A stretch of 64,000 nt of DNA, from contig JAHEKX010000027.1 in the NCBI GenBank assembly GCA_024644535.1, positions 20,037 to 84,036 on the forward strand. Direction: 5' to 3'. Below the pieces are notes generated by a model that had not been told where the DNA came from, made no database searches, and was given only the letters and a program-made list of their open reading frames with translations. Both the position numbers and the translations under genes were made by a program. Origin of the DNA: Gammaproteobacteria bacterium (GTDB lineage Bacteria; Pseudomonadota; Gammaproteobacteria; Pseudomonadales; Halieaceae). This document shows, piece by piece, positions 57,022-64,000 of this stretch; positions within the stretch are counted from its first letter, which is position 1; every line of letters starts with the position of its first letter.

Positions 57022-57033
57022 ATGACCCAATGA
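57022..57033 (+). promoter_or_regulatory. Three-codon upstream ORF overlapping the DegS-like start
   Basis: ATGACCCA is duplicated, giving a first ATG at 57022 (best spaced to GGAG, 5 nt) that encodes MTQ and stops with TGA at 57033. The stop overlaps the real start ATG at 57030. Confidence 0.45.
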
Positions 57034-58136
57034 CCCAAGTGTTTCGATCTATCACACTATTTTTAATCACTTTTCTAGGTGCTTGTGGCCTCGGTGACAA
57101 TGGGTCCCTCACGCCTAGCGCGCTTGCCGAAACGCGTGACAAGGACGTGCCTGACTATTTAAGCTTTGCCACCGATGACGAAGCCAACACAACCGAGATT
57201 TTTAGCAAAGCCAGCCCAGCTGTGGTGTTTGTCACTAATAAAGCCCTGCGTCGGGGCTTGTTCTCGTTAAATGTCGAAGAGATCCCAAGGGGGTCAGGTA
57301 CGGGTTTTATTTGGAATAGCCAGGGTCTAATAGTGACCAACTATCACGTGATTGCTGGCGCACAAAAGCTCACGGTGACACTGCAAGACCGCAGTGAATA
57401 CGATGCTGAGGTGATTGGGGTAGCGCCCGAGAAAGATCTAGCGGTACTTCGAATTGAGGACGCACCCGATGATTTACAAACGCTGCCATTAGGTGACTCG
57501 AGCGAGCTCCAAGTGGGTCGTAAGGTCTTGGCGATCGGCAACCCATTTGGCCTGGATACCACGCTCACCACAGGTATCGTGAGTGCTTTAGGTCGCGAAA
57601 TTAAAGCCCCTAGTAATCGCACCATTCGCGGTGTGATTCAGACCGATGCGGCGATCAATCCAGGTAATTCAGGTGGCCCGTTACTTAATTCCATGGGACA
57701 ACTGATTGGTGTTAATACCGCCATTTACAGCCCAAGCGGCGCAAGCGCGGGTATCGGTTTTGCTATCCCGGTGAATACGGTAGCCGAGGTCGTACCACAA
57801 TTAATTAGTTATGGCCGAGTGCTTCGCCCGATACTGGGCGTAGAGCTAGCAAGCGATAATTGGATCAGGCGTTATAACATTCCGGGGGTACCCATTGTAC
57901 GCTTATTCCCCGGATTACCCGCCGATCAAGCCGGCATGCGCGGCGCCTACCGCAATTATCGGGGAGATATCGCTTTGGGAGATATTATTACTCACATCAA
58001 TGGCGAACGCGTTCGCAACAACGATGAATACTACACCCAGCTCGAGCGCTACCAAGCCGGAGATACTATTGCCGTAACAACTCTGCTAGGCAATGAGGAG
58101 CGCGACTACGAGGTTACTTTAGAGCAGTCGCGCTAA
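57030..58136 (+). CDS. degS: DegS/AlgW-like periplasmic serine protease
   Basis: 368 residues. Trypsin-like domain with His106 (TNYHVIAG), Asp136 (EKDLAVL), Ser214 (NPGNSGGP), then one PDZ domain (RPILGVELAS, LFPGLPADQAG, GDIITHINGERV). One PDZ and a membrane anchor fit DegS/AlgW, which cut the anti-sigma factor RseA/MucA in the envelope stress response. The N-terminus carries a lipobox-like LGAC (Cys19) instead of a plain membrane helix. No rpoE or rseA is in the window. Confidence 0.8.
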   Translation: MTQVFRSITLFLITFLGACGLGDNGSLTPSALAETRDKDVPDYLSFATDDEANTTEIFSKASPAVVFVTNKALRRGLFSLNVEEIPRGSGTGFIWNSQGLIVTNYHVIAGAQKLTVTLQDRSEYDAEVIGVAPEKDLAVLRIEDAPDDLQTLPLGDSSELQVGRKVLAIGNPFGLDTTLTTGIVSALGREIKAPSNRTIRGVIQTDAAINPGNSGGPLLNSMGQLIGVNTAIYSPSGASAGIGFAIPVNTVAEVVPQLISYGRVLRPILGVELASDNWIRRYNIPGVPIVRLFPGLPADQAGMRGAYRNYRGDIALGDIITHINGERVRNNDEYYTQLERYQAGDTIAVTTLLGNEERDYEVTLEQSR

Positions 58137-58140
58137 AAGC

Positions 58141-58263
58141 CTAGGGTGCAATCACAACCTCACCGTCGCTCAGCCCGGCGGTGATTTCTATTTCTGCTCC
58201 CTCCTCGCCTTAAACGAACAAAGCGCTTAGCGGTGCCCGCTTCAGTCGTCTCACAAACAGGGT
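58141..58263 (-). pseudogene. Decayed C-terminus of an RND efflux periplasmic adaptor
   Basis: On the minus strand the last 20 codons before TAG (58141-58143) read GAEIEITAGLSDGEVVIAP, a typical adaptor (HlyD/MacA-like) C-terminus. The matching upstream part (TEAGTAKRFVRL) is in another frame; one extra A near 58211 explains this. The rest of the gene is missing. No pump gene is adjacent. Confidence 0.45.
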
Positions 58264-58596
58264 AGCCAAGTTCGGTGGTCTGAGAAAAGCCTCAACCACG
58301 ACATAACAGCTTCAACATGCTTGTCATCCATGCCGGAGAGGACTTCTCGAAGACGCAAGGCAGCGGCATAAGATTGAAGCCATGCGCTACTGTTCATCAA
58401 GAAAACAAAACGCACAGCGAGCGACAAAAAAGAGAGCCACCCCTTTTTACAAAGCTCCAGCGATTATCCGTTCGATCATGGTGTTCGGTTCCGGTCACAA
58501 TGAGCCGATATTTTAACAGAGTCTTTAATCCAACACCTTGATCTAGGTTGAATCAACGACCGTTCAAAACCGCATTTATCTGTTATTCTTGGCGCT
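58264..58596. other. Gene-free interval before cls
   Basis: About 330 bp. One 48-codon minus frame (58397-58251) has no ribosome site. Probably decayed sequence from the adaptor locus plus the cls promoter, of which no clear element was found. Confidence 0.4.
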
Positions 58597-60036
58597 ATGG
58601 AATTGTCAATTCTGGCCCAAGTTTTCGCGCTAACGGTAACGGTCTTTACCTTACTGGGTGTTGTCTCGGCCATTGAGGCCGTCATGAAAACCCGCACTGC
58701 ACAGGGCGCTGTCGCTTGGGTCATTGTGCTGCTGACCTTTCCTTACATTGCCGTCCCCATCTACTGGATTTTTGGCCGCACTAAATTCGATGGTTACGTA
58801 GAGCAACGCAAGGCAGTCGAGGAGGCCTTAAAGACCAGCCAACAAGCCACATCTGATGCGATCTGGCCCAACAGTGTTAATACTGACGAACTGTGCGATA
58901 CATTTCGCACACTCCTGCCCTTGGCTCGCACGGCAGTTACGGTAGGCAATGATTTGCGGCTTTTAGTCAATGGTGAAGCGACACACACCGCTTTAATTAA
59001 TGCTATTCACAGCGCCCAAAAACACATTTATTTGGTCTATTACATCATCCGCGACGATCACATTGGCGCAGAGTTAATCAACGCACTTATTGTTAAAGTC
59101 CAGCAGGGCCTTGCCGTACACCTTATTTACGACGAAATCGGAAGTCGAGCCTTCGCCCGCTCGCCCCTACTAACCAGAGCACTTAGCCGCGGCTTGAACA
59201 TCGTTCCATTCAACACAACGCGTGGGCGTCGCAACCGCTTCCAGCTCAACTTCCGCAATCACCGCAAACTAGCATGCATCGACTCAAAACTTGCTCTACT
59301 CGGGGGGCACAATATAGGACGAGAGTATCTTGGGCAAGATCCTAAGATTGGGCCATGGCGTGATACCCACATTCAAATTCAAGGACCCGCTGTACTGGCA
59401 ATGGAACTCACCTTCGCTGCCGACTGGCGTTGGGCGACTGGCGAGCAATTACAACTGAGTTTCACTAATCCCGGCGAAAGTCGGCACGGCAAGCAGGTAT
59501 TGATCTTCCCGTCAGATCCCTCCAGCGAATTTGAAGAAGCTGGACTGATGTATCATCAGCTTATCAGTGAAGCCAAACATCGTCTGTGGATTACAAGTCC
59601 ATATTTTGTGCCAGACCACAGTATTATTTCGGCTTTGCAGTTAGCCGTGTTACGTGGTGTAGACGTGCGAGTAATGATCCCCGACAACCCCGATGGTCCC
59701 GTGGTAGCCATGGCAAATTGGTCCTACACCAAAGAGCTGCTGCCAGCGGGCGTTAAAGTCTTCCGCTACGGCCCGGGCTTTATGCATCAAAAAGTGACGC
59801 TGGTCGACGATGATCTGTGTGCGATAGGCACCGCCAATTTTGATAACCGCAGTTTTAAGCTGGCTTTCGAAATTACTGCAATGATCAATGACCGCGAATT
59901 TTCTCAGGAAGTTCAGCAAATGTTAGAGACGGACTTTGCGTCGGCCACCGAGGTATCAGGGCAACACTTTAGCCGTCGCCCATTTTGGTTCAAACCCGCT
60001 ATGGCGCTGGCGCGTCTGTTTTCGCCGGTGCTTTAA
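58597..60036 (+). CDS. cls: Cardiolipin synthase (PLD superfamily)
   Basis: 479 residues: two N-terminal membrane helices, then two HKD motifs, HRKLACIDSKLALLGGHN (His222) and HQKVTLVDDDLCAIGTANFD (His397). It joins phosphatidylglycerol units to cardiolipin at the inner membrane. The last 38 bp overlap the agcS-type gene on the opposite strand. Confidence 0.93.
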   Translation: MELSILAQVFALTVTVFTLLGVVSAIEAVMKTRTAQGAVAWVIVLLTFPYIAVPIYWIFGRTKFDGYVEQRKAVEEALKTSQQATSDAIWPNSVNTDELCDTFRTLLPLARTAVTVGNDLRLLVNGEATHTALINAIHSAQKHIYLVYYIIRDDHIGAELINALIVKVQQGLAVHLIYDEIGSRAFARSPLLTRALSRGLNIVPFNTTRGRRNRFQLNFRNHRKLACIDSKLALLGGHNIGREYLGQDPKIGPWRDTHIQIQGPAVLAMELTFAADWRWATGEQLQLSFTNPGESRHGKQVLIFPSDPSSEFEEAGLMYHQLISEAKHRLWITSPYFVPDHSIISALQLAVLRGVDVRVMIPDNPDGPVVAMANWSYTKELLPAGVKVFRYGPGFMHQKVTLVDDDLCAIGTANFDNRSFKLAFEITAMINDREFSQEVQQMLETDFASATEVSGQHFSRRPFWFKPAMALARLFSPVL

Positions 60037-61423
60037 CATCGGCCCAAGCTTGTGGGTCAATATCTAGGTCTTTCCACTCGTCGACCTCAAATATTGCTTC
60101 TTTCCCATCTGCCACTTTCTGATCGTAATCGTTTAAAAGGCGACGAGCGATGGGCGCCAGCAGAGCTAAACCTAATAAATTCACAACCGCTAACAAACCC
60201 ATAGTTAAATCAGCAAAGCTGAAAATGGTCCCTAAATCCTGCATTGAGCCCCAAAAGACTAAGCCCAAAATAGCGATACGGAAACCGTTAAACAGCGTTT
60301 GGTTTTCTTCGCTGAAATAGTCCAAGCTGTTCTCACCCAAATAGTAGTTGTACACAATCGAGCTAAACGCAAACAAAATCAGCGCAATACTGACGTAGGT
60401 TTCGCCCCACGCACCCACTTGCTCGGCCACCGCTCTCTGGGTCAGCGCCACACCTTCCACACCCTCGGCACCTGGCGTGTAAGCGTCTGACAGTAAAATC
60501 ATGGCCGCCGTTGCGGTACACAGTAGCAAGGTATCAATGAATACGCTGAAGGCCTGAACAATGCCCTGGTTCACGGGGTGTTTAACATAGGCTACCGCTG
60601 CGACGTTAGGCGCACTACCCAAGCCCGCCTCATTCGAAAATAGACCCCGACGTACGCCCTGTAAAATCGCTGCTCCAATACCACCGCCAATGGCCGAATC
60701 TAGCCCCAAGGCACTTTTTACAATCATGGAAACAATGCCCGGCAACTCTGCCGCGTGCATTAACAGAATGTAGACAGCGAGCGCGAAATAACCGACTGCC
60801 ATCAAAGGCACAATGACTTCGCTGACCTTAGCTATACGATGAATGCCGCCAAAAATAACAAAAGCGACACAAACCGTCAGTACCAAACCACTGGTCAGTG
60901 TGCTGAATCCAAAAGACGACTCAAGTGAACTAGCCACCACAAACGATTGCAAGGCCGGAAACGCTAATCCAAAAGTAATTAGCAACAGCACCGAATAGAC
61001 CGCAGCGAGTTTTGGTTTATTCAAGCCATGTTTAATGTAGAACGCGGGGCCGCCACGATAGTCGCCATTGGGTTCCGCGCGTTTGAACAATTGCGCTAAG
61101 GAACACTCGACGACACTGGTGGCCATACCCATTAAACCAATAAGCCACATCCAAAATATAGCACCTGGTCCGCCCAGAGTAATAGCAACGGCTACGCCTG
61201 CAATATTACCCGAGCCAACACGGCCGGCAACAGAAACCACTAAGGCTTGAAATGAACTAAGGTGTCCTTGCTCATGGTGAAAAGCGTTGCGCAACACCCC
61301 GAACATACGGCCAAAATAACGGAACTGCACGGCGCGTGTACTGACGGTAAAAAATAGGCCCATCGTCAGCAGCACAGCAATGAGCACATAGTTCCACAAC
61401 CAATCATTAACCACTGAAATCAT
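59999..61423 (-). CDS. Alanine/glycine:cation symporter (AGCS family)
   Basis: 474 residues from ATG 61423 (MISVVNDWLWNYV), with AGGG seven bases upstream; the frame to 61528 overlaps the next gene and is rejected. About 11 helices, with VAGRVGSGNIAGVAVAITLGGPGAIFWMW and RRGLFSNEAGLGSAPN, hallmarks of the family. Imports alanine or glycine with Na+. It starts 4 bp after the NSS stop. Confidence 0.92.
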   Translation of the reverse strand: MISVVNDWLWNYVLIAVLLTMGLFFTVSTRAVQFRYFGRMFGVLRNAFHHEQGHLSSFQALVVSVAGRVGSGNIAGVAVAITLGGPGAIFWMWLIGLMGMATSVVECSLAQLFKRAEPNGDYRGGPAFYIKHGLNKPKLAAVYSVLLLITFGLAFPALQSFVVASSLESSFGFSTLTSGLVLTVCVAFVIFGGIHRIAKVSEVIVPLMAVGYFALAVYILLMHAAELPGIVSMIVKSALGLDSAIGGGIGAAILQGVRRGLFSNEAGLGSAPNVAAVAYVKHPVNQGIVQAFSVFIDTLLLCTATAAMILLSDAYTPGAEGVEGVALTQRAVAEQVGAWGETYVSIALILFAFSSIVYNYYLGENSLDYFSEENQTLFNGFRIAILGLVFWGSMQDLGTIFSFADLTMGLLAVVNLLGLALLAPIARRLLNDYDQKVADGKEAIFEVDEWKDLDIDPQAWADVKAPAKTDAPAP

Positions 61424-61427
61424 AGTA

Positions 61428-62777
61428 CTACCCTGCAATTCCGAAATAGAAAATAACGACCAAGGCGGGGGGCACGATGAAGCGCGTGGTGAAACGCCAC
61501 ACGGAATACAAGGTTTGGCTAATAGCAAACTCGTCTTTACTGTATTCAGTCTTCATAACCCAGCCGGCAAATACAGCAATAAACAACCCACCCAAAGGCA
61601 GAAGTATCTGATTCGACAACAAGTCCATCGCATCGTTAAAGTTAAGCCCGGCCACTTTTACCTGATCTAGCACGTTGTAGGACAATAAGCTAACGATGCT
61701 TAAAGCAGCAACCGTACCCATAATCACCAAAGTCGCCTTGTGCCTTGCCATGGTATGTCGGTCTTCCATGTGCGCGATCAAGCTCTCGACCAAACCAACC
61801 ATCGAGGTAATGCCGGCCACAGACAGCATTACAAAGAACAAGACGGCGAAAGCATGCCCACCAGGCATTTGCGCAAAGGCGACTGGCAGGGTCTGAAAAA
61901 TAAGCCCAGGCCCCGCAGCTGGGTCCAGACCGTTGTTAAACACGGCTGGAAAAATAACTAAACCTGCAACCAAGGCTACCAGAGTATCGGCGAAGATAAT
62001 AATCGCGGCACTTCGGCTAATCGATACTGATTTAGGCAGATACGCGCCATACACCATCATGCCACCCATTGAAACGCCTATCGAGAAAAACGCCTGCCCC
62101 ACTGCAATTAAAAATACCTCGGGCCCTATCTTGGAAAAATCAGGAGTGAACAACCACGTCACAGCCTCCCAGAATCCGCCCGCGAAGACATTGTATATAG
62201 CCAGCCCAATCAACAATATAAATAAAGAAGGCATCATGATGCTGACCGCACGCTCGATGCCATCTTTAACTCCCGCGTAAATAATCATACCCGTAATCAA
62301 CAAACCAAGTAGGGTAAATAACAACATACCTTCGGTATTCGCGAGCATCCCACTAAACTCTGTAGCAGCGACTGCGCCGTCATACCCTGCAAAGCCCGTC
62401 ACCACAGCTTTGTATAGATACCATAACACCCAGCCCACGATACCGGCATAAACAATCTCGATGGTAAAAGCGGCCAAGAGTCCAATACCACCGACAAAAC
62501 GCCATCCGGTGCTTTTACCGCTTTCTTGCGCTACCGCGGCGACGGCGACAGTAGGACTGCTAGCACCGCGACGCCCCAGCATAATTTCGGCCATCATGCA
62601 GGGAATGCCGATTAAAACCACACAAGTTAAATACACCAAAACGAAGGCAGCGCCACCGTTTTCTCCGGTAACGTAAGGAAACCGCCAGATATTGCCAAGA
62701 CCCACAGCGAAGCCAATGGACGCCATCAAAAAAGTCCAACGCGATGACCAATGATCTTGTAATCCTGCAGCTGCCAT
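61428..62777 (-). CDS. Neurotransmitter:sodium symporter (NSS) family transporter
   Basis: 449 residues, LeuT fold with about 12 helices. The TM1 region (FAVGLGNIWRFPYVTGENGG) carries the substrate and sodium site. Bacterial members import amino acids. It forms an operon with the AGCS gene: two sodium-coupled amino acid importers. Confidence 0.9.
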   Translation of the reverse strand: MAAAGLQDHWSSRWTFLMASIGFAVGLGNIWRFPYVTGENGGAAFVLVYLTCVVLIGIPCMMAEIMLGRRGASSPTVAVAAVAQESGKSTGWRFVGGIGLLAAFTIEIVYAGIVGWVLWYLYKAVVTGFAGYDGAVAATEFSGMLANTEGMLLFTLLGLLITGMIIYAGVKDGIERAVSIMMPSLFILLIGLAIYNVFAGGFWEAVTWLFTPDFSKIGPEVFLIAVGQAFFSIGVSMGGMMVYGAYLPKSVSISRSAAIIIFADTLVALVAGLVIFPAVFNNGLDPAAGPGLIFQTLPVAFAQMPGGHAFAVLFFVMLSVAGITSMVGLVESLIAHMEDRHTMARHKATLVIMGTVAALSIVSLLSYNVLDQVKVAGLNFNDAMDLLSNQILLPLGGLFIAVFAGWVMKTEYSKDEFAISQTLYSVWRFTTRFIVPPALVVIFYFGIAG

Positions 62778-62830
62778 AACCTATTCCCCTATTGTTATTG
62801 TCATGATGTAATCGCAACGCACGTTTAACC

Positions 62831-64000
62831 TTAGTGAGATAAAGGTGCCGTTGCGCGCTCTAACCAAATGCGAGTATCAGCGTCCACCAAGGAGCCAATT
62901 TCTTGGTAAACACGCGCATGGTACTGATTAACCCAGCTTATTTCATCTGCAGTCAACATGTCTAATACCATTAAGCGACAGTCGAACGGCAGCAGTGTCA
63001 GGGTCTCAAACGCGTAAAAACCCTGGCGCTCAGCCGGAACAACAACCTGCAAGTTCTCGCAACGAATACCGTACTGGTCCTCTTCGTAGTAACCCGGCTC
63101 GTTAGAAACAATCATGCCTTCTTCTAAGGGCGTTGGACTGCCTAACTTAGCAATACGTTGCGGACCTTCATGCACACTCAGGTAACTACCTACACCGTGG
63201 CCCGTTCCATGTTCAAAATCCAGCTCTTGCTGCCATAAAAACTGGCGTGCCAAGGTGTCTAATTGCATACCCGAAGTACCCTTAGGGAAACAAATACGCG
63301 CCAGGGCGATATGCCCCTTCAGGACCAAGGTGAAATTCCGGCACATTTCTGGCGTCGGTTGTCCGATGGCCATCGTTCGAGTCACGTCCGTTGTCCCATC
63401 AAGATACTGACCACCACTATCGACCAGATACAGCGAATTGTTTACCAAAGGCCCGGGCAGACCATTGCGATGATTGTAATGACACAAGGCACCGTTGGGA
63501 CCGGCAGCCGATATTGTGCTGAACGAGGGCTCTAAGAACTCTGGGTTCTGACAGCGACAAGCATGCAACTTGTCGGCTAATTCGGCCTCATTTGGGAACT
63601 GACCCGCCGCCACGCTTTTGTCGATCCATGCCAAGAACGAGGCTTTTGCCGCTGCATCGCGTTTGTGCGCCTGCCGTGTGCCCTCGACCTCTACAGCATT
63701 TTTCCCGGCCTTGGCGGCCATTACTGGACACGCTTTGGCAATGACATTTACACCTTGAGCCACCATGGTCTGCCACGAGGCAGCATTGGTGTTCAGCGGG
63801 TCGGCCCCTACGCTTAAACCTGAACAAGAGGCAAAGACACTGTCTAACTCACTCGGTACGTGTGCTGTTACACCTGCACCAACGTGGGCTTGCCAATCAG
63901 CAGGAAGACGTGAGGGTTCGATAAACCACAGCACGCTGCCATCCGCTTTTAATAAGGCGTGGCTCTGCAAAATCGGCAACTGGGGAATATCACTGCCCCG
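62831..64000 (-). CDS. M24-family Xaa-Pro aminopeptidase, N-terminus outside window
   Basis: The frame is open across the right edge (RGSDIPQLPILQSHALL reads through), so about 390 C-terminal residues are present. Full proteins are about 600. Metal ligands: Asp in YLVDSGGQYLDGTTDVTRT, His in EHGTGHGVG, Glu in SNEPGYYEEDQYGIRCEN. It removes N-terminal residues before proline, with Mn2+ or Co2+. It lies about 50 bp before the NSS gene and may be cotranscribed. Confidence 0.9.
   Translation of the reverse strand, partial: RGSDIPQLPILQSHALLKADGSVLWFIEPSRLPADWQAHVGAGVTAHVPSELDSVFASCSGLSVGADPLNTNAASWQTMVAQGVNVIAKACPVMAAKAGKNAVEVEGTRQAHKRDAAAKASFLAWIDKSVAAGQFPNEAELADKLHACRCQNPEFLEPSFSTISAAGPNGALCHYNHRNGLPGPLVNNSLYLVDSGGQYLDGTTDVTRTMAIGQPTPEMCRNFTLVLKGHIALARICFPKGTSGMQLDTLARQFLWQQELDFEHGTGHGVGSYLSVHEGPQRIAKLGSPTPLEEGMIVSNEPGYYEEDQYGIRCENLQVVVPAERQGFYAFETLTLLPFDCRLMVLDMLTADEISWVNQYHARVYQEIGSLVDADTRIWLERATAPLSH

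Noticed and set aside
58251-58397. 48-codon minus frame (SYAAALRLREVLSG)
   Set aside because: Protein-like but without ribosome site; probably part of decayed DNA.
1-64000. CRISPR arrays, rRNA, IS elements, prophage
   Set aside because: No regularly spaced repeats, rRNA signatures, transposase or phage structural genes were seen.

Overview
This window looks like the chromosome of a marine-type gammaproteobacterium in or near the Pseudomonadales/Cellvibrionales. The main reason is conserved gene order. The block gyrA-serC-pheA-tyrA-aroA-cmk-rpsA-ihfB-lapA-lapB-pyrF (minus strand) next to mtaD-ubiG-mupP-yciK (plus strand) matches the layout known from Pseudomonas. A TonB-dependent receptor fragment, a cation/amino-acid symporter pair, an old-yellow-enzyme homologue and a large secreted adhesin fit a free-living aquatic heterotroph. 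No rRNA, tRNA, CRISPR array, insertion sequence or prophage was seen.

Layout. (1) 1-10.9 kb, minus strand: a probable surface-adhesion transcription unit. It has a well-formed promoter near 10.9 kb, a 646-residue surface protein, a 2631-residue cadherin/Ig-like adhesin and a FimV-like membrane protein that runs off the left edge. By eye this part is more AT-rich than the rest. (2) 10.9-15.3 kb: a decayed stretch with a long gene-free gap, a TonB-dependent receptor remnant carrying an in-frame amber codon, acpH, a small secreted ORF broken by TAA, and a zinc alcohol dehydrogenase. (3) 15.7-26.8 kb: assorted metabolic and transport genes, including MATE efflux, DsrE, truncated globin and a BASS transporter. 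It also holds a four-gene operon (TIP30-like reductase, class IV aminotransferase, sulfotransferase-like protein, SDR), an OYE, a CxxCH protein, MOSC and DHH proteins. (4) 26.9-39.4 kb: comEA and the conserved pyrF-to-gyrA core. It covers pyrimidine and aromatic amino acid synthesis, ribosomal protein S1, IHF-beta, LPS assembly control and gyrase. (5) 39.6-43.0 kb: mtaD-ubiG-mupP-yciK. (6) 43.1-47.1 kb: rluB, scpB, scpA, yciO and rnm on the minus strand, divergent from yciB, yciI, an SH3 protein, a cyclophilin, pdxJ and a pseudouridine synthase. (7) 51-58 kb: rimO and rsmE (translation apparatus), then a proteostasis neighbourhood: msrA, a VWA/DnaJ/small-protein operon, htpX with a heat-shock-type promoter, and a DegS-like protease. 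(8) 58-64 kb: an RND adaptor remnant, a cardiolipin synthase, two sodium-coupled symporters in one operon and a partial M24 aminopeptidase.

Most core genes sit in tight operons with 4-bp ATGA/GTGA overlaps, which implies translational coupling. The least explained parts are the adhesin unit with its palindromic promoter, the receptor remnant, the aminotransferase/sulfotransferase operon, and the VWA/DnaJ operon. All functional calls rest on reading motifs and gene order. No database search was run.
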